Below, one piece after another: positions 26,241 to 34,911 of a DNA stretch of 64,000 bases. Location: positions 92,715 to 156,714 of the forward strand of contig NZ_JABZEE010000038.1 of NCBI RefSeq assembly GCF_013387495.1, in the 5' to 3' direction. Source of the DNA: Streptomyces sp. PKU-EA00015 (GTDB taxonomy: Bacteria > Actinomycetota > Actinomycetes > Streptomycetales > Streptomycetaceae). Made by a program: the position numbers and the translations under genes. Below the pieces are notes generated by a model that saw only the letters and a program-made list of their open reading frames with translations, had not been told where the DNA came from and made no database searches. The first letter of the stretch is position 1, and each line of letters begins with the position of its first letter.

Positions 26241-26268
26241 GGCGCGCCGCCGCTGACGGCGGCGCGCC
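26241..26268 (+). terminator. Intra-operon hairpin between gluB and gluC
   Basis: Perfect 12-base arms GGCGCGCCGCCG (26241-26252) and its complement (26257-26268) around CTGA. It lies 15 bases after the gluB stop and 33 bases before the gluC start, with no U-tract. It probably acts as a partial terminator or 3'-end stabiliser, giving more binding protein than permease. Confidence 0.7.
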
Positions 26269-26300
26269 GGGCCCTCCCACACGCGGAAGCGCGGGAGATC

Positions 26301-26969
26301 GTGTTCGACTTTCTTGAAGGTTACGACTTGCTCGGGGCGTTCTGGATGACGGTGAAACTCACCGTCCTCTCCGGAATCGGCTCCCTGGTGCTCGGCACCG
26401 TCCTCGCCGCGATGCGAGTGAGCCCGGTGCCTCTGATGCGCGCGTTCGGCACGGTCTATGTGAACGTGGTCCGGAACATCCCCCTGACGGTGATCATCGT
26501 CTTCTCCTCGGTCGGTCTCGCCGACACCCTCGGAATGACCCTGGGGGTTCCCGACGACTTCGAGGCTCTGCCGTTCCGGCTGGCTGTCCTCGGGCTCTCG
26601 GTCTACACCGCGGCCTTCGTCTGCGAAGCCGTGCGGTCCGGCATCAACACCGTGCCGGTCGGACAGGCGGAGGCGGCACGCGCTCTCGGTCTGAGCTTCA
26701 CGCAGGTCCTGACGACCATCGTGCTCCCGCAGGCCTTCCGCTCGGTCATTGGTCCACTCACGAACGTGCTGATCGCGCTCACCAAGAACACCACCGTCGC
26801 TGCGGCCATCGGCGTCGCGGAGGCGGCTCTCCTGATGAAGGAGATGATCGAGAACGAGGCACAGCTGGTCCTCATCTCGGCGGTCTTCGCCTTCGGCTTC
26901 GTGGTTCTCACCCTTCCCACCGGACTCATCCTCGGCTGGGTCGGCAAGCGCATGGCGGTGAAGCGATGA
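26301..26969 (+). CDS. gluC: Glutamate ABC transporter permease (first)
   Basis: 222 aa, GTG at 26301 with GGGAG upstream. HisM-type permease with about five membrane segments and the EAA cytoplasmic loop GQAEAARALGLSFTQVLTTIVLPQAFR (residues ~119-145, shown here in part) that contacts GluA. Its stop overlaps the gluD start by four bases (ATGA). Confidence 0.93.
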   Translation: MFDFLEGYDLLGAFWMTVKLTVLSGIGSLVLGTVLAAMRVSPVPLMRAFGTVYVNVVRNIPLTVIIVFSSVGLADTLGMTLGVPDDFEALPFRLAVLGLSVYTAAFVCEAVRSGINTVPVGQAEAARALGLSFTQVLTTIVLPQAFRSVIGPLTNVLIALTKNTTVAAAIGVAEAALLMKEMIENEAQLVLISAVFAFGFVVLTLPTGLILGWVGKRMAVKR

Positions 26970-27871
26970 CGTCCGTCCTCTACGACGCTCCGGGCCCCCG
27001 GGCCAAGCGCCGCAACATCGTCTACACGGTCGCCTTCCTCGCCGTGCTCGTGCTGGGCATCTGGTGGGTCCTGAGCGTCCTGGGCGACAACGGGCAGCTC
27101 GAGTCGTCCCTGTGGAAGCCGTTCACCGAGGCTCAGGCCTGGACGACCTATCTCCTGCCCGGCCTCGGCAACACGCTGAAGGCAGCAGCCCTCGCCATGG
27201 TCATCGCGCTTCCGCTGGGTGCGGTCTTCGGCATCGCCCGGCTCTCCGACCACCGCTGGGTCCGCGTCCCCGCCGGGGTCGTCGTGGAATTCTTCCGCGC
27301 CATCCCGGTCCTCCTCCTGATGCTGTTCGCGAACCAGCTCTACGCGAACTCCGACGCCATCAGCAGCGACATCCGCCCGCTGTACGCCGTGGTCACCGGC
27401 CTCGTGCTGTACAACGCGTCGGTCCTCGCAGAGGTCGTCCGCGCAGGCATCCTGTCGCTGCCCAAGGGCCAGACGGAGGCCGCCAAGGCGATCGGCCTGC
27501 GCAAGGGCCAGACGATGACGAGCGTCCTGCTCCCCCAGTCCGTGACCGCGATGCTGCCCGCACTGGTCTCCCAGCTTGTCGTGATCGTCAAGGACACCGC
27601 GCTCGGCGGCGCGCTGCTGGCCTTCACCGAGCTGCTCAGCGCTCAGAGCACGCTGGCCGCGAACTACGCGAACACCATCCCGAGCTTCATCGTCGTCGCG
27701 GTGATCTTCATCCTCCTCAACCTCCTGCTCACGACCTTCGCCTCCTGGCTGGAGGGCAGGCTGCGACGGGGCAAGAAGAGCACGGGCGCGGTCCTGACCG
27801 CACCCGGCGGCGCGGAGGAGCCCGTCGGGGAGCCCGGAGTCGCCAAGACCGACAACGGGCGGGCTGTCTGA
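26966..27871 (+). CDS. gluD: Glutamate ABC transporter permease (second)
   Basis: 301 aa, translationally coupled to gluC. It has a basic cytoplasmic N-terminus, then five or six membrane helices. The EAA loop begins GQTEAAKAIGL. A Gly/Pro-rich C-terminal tail of about 30 residues follows the last helix. It forms the heterodimeric channel with GluC. A terminator follows at 27896-27927. Confidence 0.93.
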   Translation: MTSVLYDAPGPRAKRRNIVYTVAFLAVLVLGIWWVLSVLGDNGQLESSLWKPFTEAQAWTTYLLPGLGNTLKAAALAMVIALPLGAVFGIARLSDHRWVRVPAGVVVEFFRAIPVLLLMLFANQLYANSDAISSDIRPLYAVVTGLVLYNASVLAEVVRAGILSLPKGQTEAAKAIGLRKGQTMTSVLLPQSVTAMLPALVSQLVVIVKDTALGGALLAFTELLSAQSTLAANYANTIPSFIVVAVIFILLNLLLTTFASWLEGRLRRGKKSTGAVLTAPGGAEEPVGEPGVAKTDNGRAV

Positions 27872-27895
27872 CGGTTCATCGGATGTCCGACCGCT

Positions 27896-27927
27896 GAGGG
27901 GCGGTGGCCATATGGCCGCCGCCCCTC
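27896..27927 (+). terminator. Terminator of gluABCD
   Basis: Fourteen-base arms GAGGGGCGGTGGCC (27896-27909) and GGCCGCCGCCCCTC (27914-27927), one G-U pair, loop ATAT. It lies 25 bases after the gluD stop. Confidence 0.85.
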
Positions 27928-28046
27928 GCCGCACCCCGGTGTCGCTTGACGCAGGCAGCGGCAGTGAGTTGCATACGTTCTGTGATCGCGCACCGGGCTC
28001 CCTCCGCACCTCTTCGCATGACCCTTCGCGCCCGAGGAGTCACCTC

Positions 28047-29642
28047 GTGGACCCGGTGATCGTGGTCGGGGCGGGCCCGGTCGGCCTGGCCCTGTCCCTG
28101 GCCCTCGCGTCCCAGGGCGTCCCCTCCGTCGTGCTCGACGAGAGCAACGGAAAAAACGAGCCGCGGCCCGCCCGCACCGTCGTCCTGCGCGCGGACACGG
28201 CCGCCCTGGTGGAACGGCTCGGCTGCGGCACCCTGCGTGACGAGGGCGTCCGCTGGACGGGGTGGCGGTCGATGCGGCGCAGGCAGGAGGTGCGGCACCT
28301 GCCTCTCGGCGATGGCCTCACACCCGCTCCGCTGCACATCTCGCAGCACGCGCTCACCCGCGGCCTGCGGGACGCGGTCACCGAGCAGCGCCTCGTACGG
28401 CTCGTCACCGACAGCCGCCTCGACTCGCTGGAGCAGGACGGCAGCGGCATCACCGCGCACAGCCGCGGGCCCTCGGGCACCTGGTGGCGGGGCAGTCATC
28501 TCGTCGGCTGCGACGGCGCCAGGTCGACGGTCCGCAAGCTCCTCGGCATCCGCTTCCCCGGCCGTACGGCGGTGGAACGCCATGCGGTGGCCGCCCTGCG
28601 CACCGAACTCCCCTGGTCCGGCGAGGCGTTGCTGCACCGCCGTCCTCCGTGGCCGTCGGGGGGTGCCGAGGTCGTCGCGCGCCCCCTGCCGGACGGCGTG
28701 TGGCGCCTGGACTGGCTGCTGCCGCCGCGCGGCGAACTGGTCACCCCGGAGGCGCTGGTGGCCCGGGTGCGGGACACCCTGGCGGGCTGGTGCGGCAACA
28801 CCCCGCCGTACGAGCTGATCGACACCGGCGTCTACACCCTTCACCACCGACTGGCCCGCCGCTGGCGCGTCGACCGGGCCTTCCTCGCCGGCGATGCCGC
28901 GCATCTGCTCGGTGCGCTCGGCACGCAGGGGGTCGACGAGGGGCTGCGGGACATCGGCAACCTGGCCTGGAAGCTGGCTCAGGCCTGGCACCACGGGGCC
29001 TCCGACACCCTGTTGGACAGCTACCAGGACGAGCGCCGCACCGCCGTCGCCGCACGGCTTCGCGCCGCCGACCAGTCGCTGCCGATACTGCGCAGCGGCA
29101 GCGGTCTGCGGACCTACCTGCCAGGAGCAGCGCGTGGCCACGACACGATGCTCACCGACGGCCACCTCGGTCAGGGCGCGCTCGGCGCGCCCCCCGTCTA
29201 CGGCCACTCGGTGCTCACACCCGAGCCGGTGACCCCGTCGGCCGCTGTCGCCACCGACGCGGGTGCCCCCGTCGAGGACGTGCGGGTGACGGCTCCTGAC
29301 GGGACGGCCGCACGTCTGTGGGACCGGCTGGGGCAGGGGCGCCTCCTCGTCGTCCTCGTCGCGCCGGGCACCGGCGTGTGGGACCGGCGGCACTGGGTGA
29401 GCGCCGGGGTGATGCCGAGGCTGGCGGAGGCCGTCGCCGGGCTTCCGGTCCCGGCGGAGCTGCTGGTAACGGAGAGCTATCCGGGTGCGGCGGCGCACAC
29501 GGTGCTGCTCGTCCGGCCGGACGGGCATCTGGCGGCCGCGTTCGCCGGTGTACGGCCCGCCGAGCTGCACGCGGCGGCGGACACGGTCCGCGGCGGCGCA
29601 CCGTCCACAGCTCGCGCCGGCCGCACTGCGGACATCAATTGA
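28047..29642 (+). CDS. FAD-dependent aromatic-type monooxygenase
   Basis: 531 aa, GTG at 28047 chosen for GAGGAG seven bases upstream; the frame is open further left without a site. PheA/TfdB-type flavoprotein hydroxylase: dinucleotide fold GAGPVG (residues 8-13), the VGCDGARSTVR motif and GDAAHLLG near 282 for flavin ribityl binding. A thioredoxin-like C-terminal region is present, with no CXXC seen. Substrate unknown; relatives hydroxylate phenols and polyketide aromatics. Its stop overlaps the -35 of the next promoter, so it is probably a separate unit from the cysteine dioxygenase pair. Confidence 0.87.
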   Translation: MDPVIVVGAGPVGLALSLALASQGVPSVVLDESNGKNEPRPARTVVLRADTAALVERLGCGTLRDEGVRWTGWRSMRRRQEVRHLPLGDGLTPAPLHISQHALTRGLRDAVTEQRLVRLVTDSRLDSLEQDGSGITAHSRGPSGTWWRGSHLVGCDGARSTVRKLLGIRFPGRTAVERHAVAALRTELPWSGEALLHRRPPWPSGGAEVVARPLPDGVWRLDWLLPPRGELVTPEALVARVRDTLAGWCGNTPPYELIDTGVYTLHHRLARRWRVDRAFLAGDAAHLLGALGTQGVDEGLRDIGNLAWKLAQAWHHGASDTLLDSYQDERRTAVAARLRAADQSLPILRSGSGLRTYLPGAARGHDTMLTDGHLGQGALGAPPVYGHSVLTPEPVTPSAAVATDAGAPVEDVRVTAPDGTAARLWDRLGQGRLLVVLVAPGTGVWDRRHWVSAGVMPRLAEAVAGLPVPAELLVTESYPGAAAHTVLLVRPDGHLAAAFAGVRPAELHAAADTVRGGAPSTARAGRTADIN

Positions 29643-29667
29643 CCCTCGCGGGTGCACATGGTGTACT
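29639..29667 (+). promoter_or_regulatory. Promoter of the Cys leader-cysteine dioxygenase unit
   Basis: TTGACC (29639-29644), 17 bases, TGTACT (29662-29667), then 7 bases to a GTG. The spacing puts the transcript start at or next to that GTG, so the leader ORF would be translated leaderless. The -35 overlaps the monooxygenase stop codon. Confidence 0.6.
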
Positions 29668-29674
29668 CCGGATC

Positions 29675-29761
29675 GTGACCGACACCGATGTGCGCCTGTG
29701 GCGGAGGGTCCATATGGACCTCGTCCGCTACGCGGGCTGCGTGTGTCGCCCGTCCTGCTGA
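29675..29761 (+). CDS. Cysteine-rich leader peptide (putative attenuator)
   Basis: Twenty-eight codons starting GTG: VTDTDVRLWRRVHMDL followed by VRYAGCVCRPSC. Three of the last seven residues are Cys, and the stop comes directly after the last. It belongs by pattern to the short actinobacterial leader peptides with an Arg-rich, (H/V)(M/V)DL core and terminal Cys that precede sulfur-metabolism genes. The Cys codons lie in a possible GCGGGC/GCCCGT hairpin. It lies 67 bases upstream of the cysteine dioxygenase start. A nested ATG-started 15-codon version is also possible. Regulation by charged tRNA-Cys supply is inferred from known polycysteine uORFs in mycobacteria. Confidence 0.7.
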   Translation: MTDTDVRLWRRVHMDLVRYAGCVCRPSC

Positions 29762-29828
29762 ATCGCCTTCCCCGCGCCGTGGCCTGCTGTGCCCGCGCGC
29801 TCTCCAGCGAACTTCCAGGACGGTATCC

Positions 29829-30389
29829 GTGTCCCACCCTGCTCCCGCATCCGCTGCCACCTCATCTCCGCGCCCGGCCGACGCCCTCCAGCCGGGCGGG
29901 CCGACCGCCGCCGAACTGCTCGACTTCGTACAGCGCGCCGCTGCCGACAAGGAACTGATCGCCTCCCTTCCACGCGACCCCGAGGGCCGCACCTGGCTGC
30001 GGCTGGACGGTCCGCGCGGGAGTGAGGCCTGGTTGATCGGCTGGCCGCCCGGCACCGGTACCGGCTGGCACGACCACGCCGAGTCCCTGGGTGCGTTCGC
30101 CACCGCCGAGGGGCAGCTGACGGAGCACTCCCTGGCCGTCCGGCTCCCGGCGAGCGGCTGGAAGACCCTCGAACTGAACGACGGCGTGGACCGCGTGCGC
30201 CACCTGGGTGCGGGCCGGGCACGGGCCTTCGGACAGCACCACGTGCACGAAGTGCTCAACGAGTCGTCCACCGTCCACGCCGTCTCCGTGCACGCGTACT
30301 ATCCGCCGCTCCCGCTGATGCGGCGTTTCAGCCGGTCGGGCGCGGTGCTGCGGCTGGAGCAGGTCGAGCGTCCGGAGGACTGGCAGTGA
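29829..30389 (+). CDS. Cysteine dioxygenase type I
   Basis: 186 aa, GTG at 29829 with AGGACGG upstream. Cupin-fold non-haem iron enzyme oxidising cysteine to cysteine sulfinate. The iron-binding histidines are seen in WHDHAES near residue 80 and HHVHEV near 138. The first ~35 residues are a Pro/Ala-rich tail. Its stop overlaps the rhodanese start by four bases, so the two are co-translated. It follows a Cys-codon leader peptide, fitting control by cysteine availability. Confidence 0.9.
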   Translation: MSHPAPASAATSSPRPADALQPGGPTAAELLDFVQRAAADKELIASLPRDPEGRTWLRLDGPRGSEAWLIGWPPGTGTGWHDHAESLGAFATAEGQLTEHSLAVRLPASGWKTLELNDGVDRVRHLGAGRARAFGQHHVHEVLNESSTVHAVSVHAYYPPLPLMRRFSRSGAVLRLEQVERPEDWQ

Positions 30390-30772
30390 GTGAACGCCCT
30401 GGCATCGACGAGCTGTTGGAGCGCATACGGGAAGGGCTGGTGCGCGTAGGGCCGCGGGAGGCATACGAGGCGGCCGAGCACGGAGCGCTCCTCGTGGACA
30501 TCCGCTACCAGGCGCTGCGCGAGCGGGACGGTCTGATCCCCGGCGCGCTGGTCGTGGAACGCAACGAGCTGGAGTGGCGGCTGGACCCGCAGGGCAGCCA
30601 CCGCGCGCCGGAGGCGACGGGGCACGACCTGCGGATCGTGGTGATCTGCAACGAGGGCTACGCGTCCTCCCTCGCCGCGGCCTCACTGCACCAGCTCGGC
30701 CTGCGTCGTGCGACCGACCTCGTCGGCGGCTTCCAGGCCTGGAAGGCGTCGGGTCTCCCAGTAGCCCGGTAA
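30386..30772 (+). CDS. Rhodanese-like sulfurtransferase
   Basis: 128 aa single rhodanese domain. Catalytic Cys near residue 88 in VVICNEGYASS; LVDIRYQALRERDGLIPGAL and GGFQAWKASGLPV are typical fold landmarks. It overlaps cysteine dioxygenase by GTGA, and such pairs handle sulfite or persulfide arising from cysteine breakdown. The exact donor and acceptor cannot be inferred. Confidence 0.9.
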   Translation: MSERPGIDELLERIREGLVRVGPREAYEAAEHGALLVDIRYQALRERDGLIPGALVVERNELEWRLDPQGSHRAPEATGHDLRIVVICNEGYASSLAAASLHQLGLRRATDLVGGFQAWKASGLPVAR

Positions 30773-31198
30773 AGGACGGCCCACGAGCCGGCGTCAGCCA
30801 GGCCGGGCGGGGGTCCGGGTGAGTCCGTCCTCGGCCGAGCGTGACCGCGGGCATAAGTTTGGCGACTTCCGGCCACCCTGCGGCCGGAATTCATTTTTAC
30901 GGAATCCAGCCAGCCGCTTACCGGAATCAACCCTTTCCATTATTCCGAGAAAGCGGCCATGTCGCATATTGCACCCTTCCCATCGACCTCCACGGATGCG
31001 ATGCTCAAGTAACCCTCAAACGAGGGCTTTTACGCTTGCGCGGCTCCGGCAGGCATGGAATTGTCATGGCCGTGCGGGAGACGGAAAATCCCTTCGCACG
31101 CAAGAGGGGAAGCGTGGCATTCAAATCAAGCCATGCCGCCCGCTGTCCTGGCTGATAACACCTCAAGCGTTTACCGCTGAAGGAGTAGGTAAAGAAAA
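30773..31198. other. Intergenic region with lowered GC
   Basis: No gene is supported here. From about 30840 the sequence is clearly richer in A/T than its neighbours, for example around 30890-30960. Open frames of about 100 codons exist but show no codon bias and no family match. A small hairpin CCCTC-AAAC-GAGGG followed by CTTTT is at 31013-31031. The ribosome-site AGGAG of the next gene is at 31181. Confidence 0.45.
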
Positions 31199-31543
31199 TT
31201 GCTGAAAAGCACTCGCATTCGACGGACCGTCACCAAGCGGGCACTTGGAGTGCTGCTGGCCAGTTCCTTCGCGCTTAGCTTCGGGGCTCCTGCATCAGCT
31301 TCCGAGGTAGGCGCCACGGCGCATCCCAGCGGTTGCCACTACGAGGTGCCCAACGGCAAATGGGGCGGGGTTGCGCGTTGCGAAAGCCACAACGGCGGCT
31401 CCTACCGGGCTGTCGTCCAATGCAAGGACTCCAGCGGGAAGGCGTGGGAGTACGTAGGCCCGTGGAAAAAGAGGGGATGGTCCTACGCGTACTGCCAGGG
31501 AGACTCCAAAGCCACCGGCGCGGGCATCGATACCCGCGCCTAG
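31199..31543 (+). CDS. Small secreted four-cysteine protein 1
   Basis: 114 aa from TTG 31199, with AGGAG about 13 bases upstream. A signal peptide (basic RIRRTVTKR, then a hydrophobic core) has a likely cleavage after ASA near residue 34. The mature part begins with an AHPSGC segment and has four Cys, NGGSYRAVVQC in the middle and two Trp-containing segments late. It is paralogous to the next gene. I know no characterised function; a small disulfide-stabilised extracellular domain is the plain reading. Codon use is less G/C-biased than in neighbours. Confidence 0.7.
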   Translation: MLKSTRIRRTVTKRALGVLLASSFALSFGAPASASEVGATAHPSGCHYEVPNGKWGGVARCESHNGGSYRAVVQCKDSSGKAWEYVGPWKKRGWSYAYCQGDSKATGAGIDTRA

Positions 31544-31579
31544 AAAACGGCCGGATCTATCGGGAAAGGATCAGCGGCA

Positions 31580-31939
31580 ATGAAGAAGCTGTGTTCGACA
31601 CTGCAGGTCACCATGGGGATCGCAGCCTGTTTCACTATCGGACTCCAAGGCACTGCCAATGCGGCCCCCGCCGAATATGTACCGGCCTCAAATGATGTAT
31701 CCATCATGGCCCATCCGACCAGCTGCTCCAACGGCCAGAACCAGAACGGCTGGGAGGCCCACTGCCGTAACAGCAATGGCGGAAGCTACAAGGCGACGGT
31801 GACGTGCCGGCCTCGCGCCGGTGGAGATCTCGTCATTCGAGATGCGACGGTTTGGAAGAGCAGCGGACTCTCCATAGTCTTCTGCCCGCCACTCACCGCT
31901 GTCGTTTACGGCGGCATCATCACAAAGTCCACTCGTTAG
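31580..31939 (+). CDS. Small secreted four-cysteine protein 2
   Basis: 119 aa, ATG at 31580 with GGAAAGGA upstream, 36 bases after gene 1. A signal peptide probably ends at ANA. The mature domain shares AHPTSC, NGGSYKATVTC and a closing Cys with its neighbour. Cys2-Cys3 spacing is 13 residues in both; Cys3-Cys4 is 25 here versus 23. The rest is divergent, so the duplication is not recent. Function unknown. Confidence 0.7.
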   Translation: MKKLCSTLQVTMGIAACFTIGLQGTANAAPAEYVPASNDVSIMAHPTSCSNGQNQNGWEAHCRNSNGGSYKATVTCRPRAGGDLVIRDATVWKSSGLSIVFCPPLTAVVYGGIITKSTR

Positions 31940-32228
31940 CCTCGATCTTCGTGACGGTCCGTCGGTTCTTCGGCGGGCCGTTTCGGTTGTTCGGGCTGTT
32001 GCTGGCCAGGCCAATGGCCCGGCTGTCGTCGGGTGAGCGCGGGTTCTATAGTTCCGCCCGAGGTGATGCTGCTTCCAGAGACTGGATGCGCTGTCACCGG
32101 GTTCCTGAGAGCTTCGAGCCATGCCCGGCGTCAGTGATCGTCGGTCCAGGGGCCAGTGACATGCGAATTATCGGAACCTTGACGGAGGGCACCGTTGCTC
32201 GTGTGTGACTACCTGTCGTTGTGAGGTC
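31940..32228. other. Non-coding stretch before transposase remnants
   Basis: No gene supported. Longer frames on the minus strand here are antisense to the secreted gene and lack codon bias. The stretch around 32195-32228 may be the end of the decayed insertion element that follows, but I could not find its matching inverted repeat. Confidence 0.35.
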
Positions 32229-32683
32229 TCAGGACTTCCTTGACGGCTTGTCGTCAGGAGATCGTTGACGGCCCTTCTGCGTGCCCATGCCTTTGACGTA
32301 GAGCCTGGTGATCGGTCCGAGGTTCTTGCGGGGCCTGACTGTGGCTCGTCCTCCCCGTGCAGGATCCGGTAGTTGGTGTCCTCGATGACGACGGTGACGC
32401 TCTTCCCGGCATGCCGCGTTGCCGAGCTTGATGAACTGACCGTTGATCATGCAGAGCCGCTCGCATGCACCTTGCACTGGGCCCGGATGGCACCGGCTGG
32501 CAGATTATCCAGACCTACCGCCCACTCGTGGCCTGGCATTGCGCCCGGCCGGGCGGTGGTGGTCGGGCCTCTGATCAGCGACTCCGACATCACCCCTCGG
32601 GCCCGGTGACACCCCCAGGTCATCCGCTCGACAGGAACAGTCATGCCGGGCCCGGAGGCCAGCGGCCCTCTTGCAGGGACCAC
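32229..32683 (-). pseudogene. Decayed C-terminus of an integrase-core (IS481-like) transposase
   Basis: Reading the minus strand through several frames restores a continuous transposase-like tail: VGLDNLPAGAIRAQCKVHASGS, then MINGQFIKLGN, then VTVVIEDTNYRILHGEDE, then RPRKNLGPITRLYVKG (the first piece is the C-terminal SH3-like start, abbreviated here). At least three frameshifts separate the pieces. The pattern matches the C-terminal region after the integrase core in IS481-type transposases. The catalytic core is absent, so it is a dead fragment. Confidence 0.5.
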
Positions 32684-32880
32684 GAAGAAGCTAACAGGGG
32701 GCGCGCCGCTGTTGCGGAGTGATCATATCTGCGGGGGGCTGCTGCTGGACGGCTGGCGCAGGTCGATGCAGTCGATAGCCGGGCACCTCGACCCAGCTAC
32801 CAGGCCCTGGGCCTCCTCCAACACCTGAGGAACCAGCACCTCCCCCCACCTGCCGACACCCAACGCCATGCCCTACGACA
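32643..32880 (+). pseudogene. Possible N-terminal fragment of an IS701-type transposase
   Basis: On the plus strand, about 32715-32800 reads ICGGLLLDGWRRSMQSIAGHL, close to the conserved RGLLLDGRRKS.xPMA.RL block of IS701-type transposases. The reading breaks soon after. It faces the minus-strand fragment and ends at recX. Weak, based on one motif. Confidence 0.3.
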
Positions 32881-32898
32881 CCACCTGACAAAGCACTA

Positions 32899-33468
32899 CT
32901 AGGCGCCCGCCTCGTCCAGGTCCTCGGTGCCCTCGCCCTCCTCCTCGAGGGCGCGCTTGACCACCCTGAGCGCCATGCCCTCGGGATATCCCTTGCGGGC
33001 GAGCATCCCGGCGAGGCGCCGGAGGCGGCGGTCGCGGTCGAGGCCACGGGTGGCACGCAGTTTGCGCTCGACCAGCTCCCGTGCCGTCGACTCCTCCTGG
33101 TCCGCGTCGAGCCGGCCCACCGCCTCGTCGATCAGCGTGGCGTCGACGCCCTTGGTCCGCAGCTCACGGGCCAGCGCCCGGCGGGCGAGGCCACGGCCGT
33201 GGTGCCGCGACTCCACCCAGGCGCCGGCGAAGGCGGCGTCGTCGATCAGCCCCACGTCCTCAAAACGCGAGAGGACCTCCTCGGCCACCTCCGCGGGGAT
33301 CTCCCGCTTGTGCAGCGCGTCCGCCAGCTGCTTGCGGGTGCGGGGCGTCCCGGTGAGCAGGCGCAGGCAGATCGCCCGCGCCCGCTCCCCCGGATCCTGG
33401 GGCGGCAGCGCCTGCTCGGCCCTCGACGAGTCGGCGCTGTCGCCCGGCCATTCGGTACGCCGGGCCAT
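32899..33468 (-). CDS. recX: Regulatory protein RecX
   Basis: 189 aa. Modulates RecA filaments. Shows the RecX three-helix repeats: ICLRLLTGTPRTRKQLADAL, VEEVLSRFEDVGLIDD and the ARRALARELRTKG block. Its start (ATG 33468) lies only 3 bases after the recA stop, so translation is coupled. The C-terminus is acidic. Confidence 0.95.
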   Translation of the reverse strand: MARRTEWPGDSADSSRAEQALPPQDPGERARAICLRLLTGTPRTRKQLADALHKREIPAEVAEEVLSRFEDVGLIDDAAFAGAWVESRHHGRGLARRALARELRTKGVDATLIDEAVGRLDADQEESTARELVERKLRATRGLDRDRRLRRLAGMLARKGYPEGMALRVVKRALEEEGEGTEDLDEAGA

Positions 33469-33471
33469 GGA

Positions 33472-34596
<1,125 letters not shown>

Positions 34597-34639
34597 GGGT
34601 TCCACCCGATTTGCTTGAGTCGATCGCTTCACGTCAAAG

Positions 34640-34662
34640 ACGCTAACCCCTGCCACTGACAA
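34640..34662 (-). promoter_or_regulatory. RecA-NDp (PafBC-type) promoter of recA
   Basis: Minus strand: TTGTCAGTG (34654-34662), eight bases, TAGCGT (34640-34645), an exact match to the motif. The transcript start would be near 34633, leaving a leader of about 37 bases before the ATG. Confidence 0.88.
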
Positions 34663-34734
34663 TGGGCCCCGCCGTCCCTCCCAGCCTGTGGATAACTCGC
34701 GGGATTCCGCCGAGATCCGGGCCGGAACCCCATG

Positions 34735-34749
34735 AGAATGGATGTTCGA
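34735..34749. promoter_or_regulatory. LexA (SOS) box of recA
   Basis: Minus strand TCGAACATCCATTCT: a perfect TCGAAC half-site and a degenerate second half, as reported for Streptomyces recA (GAACATCCATTC). About 75 bases upstream of the RecA-NDp element. Confidence 0.75.
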
Positions 34750-34911
34750 TTTTGGTGTCAAGCGCACCACACCGTCCGGCGTGGCCCCGCCCGGCGGCAC
34801 AGCTCCAGGGTCCTCCGGTCGTCCGGCGTGGACAAAGACGCCGGTGGAAGAGGCCGCACCATGTCCGTGCCGGTACCGGCGGGGCAGTCGGTCGGACGGC
34901 CCCGCCGCAGG

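Noticed and set aside
30773..30831. Long-loop hairpin after the rhodanese gene
   Set aside because: Seven-base arms separated by 45 bases; too weak to call a terminator.
31013..31031. Intrinsic terminator CCCTC-AAAC-GAGGG-CTTTT
   Set aside because: Only a 5-bp stem and no gene reads into it at a suitable distance; kept only as a note in the intergenic entry.
30841..31155. 104-codon frame upstream of the secreted genes
   Set aside because: No ribosome site, no codon bias and no recognisable family; overlapping frames are equally open.
31688..32122. 144-codon minus-strand frame over secreted protein 2
   Set aside because: Antisense to a gene with a clear signal peptide and paralogue; no independent support.
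32229..32898. Active insertion sequence
   Set aside because: Transposase pieces are split by several frameshifts and no terminal inverted repeats or target duplication could be found.
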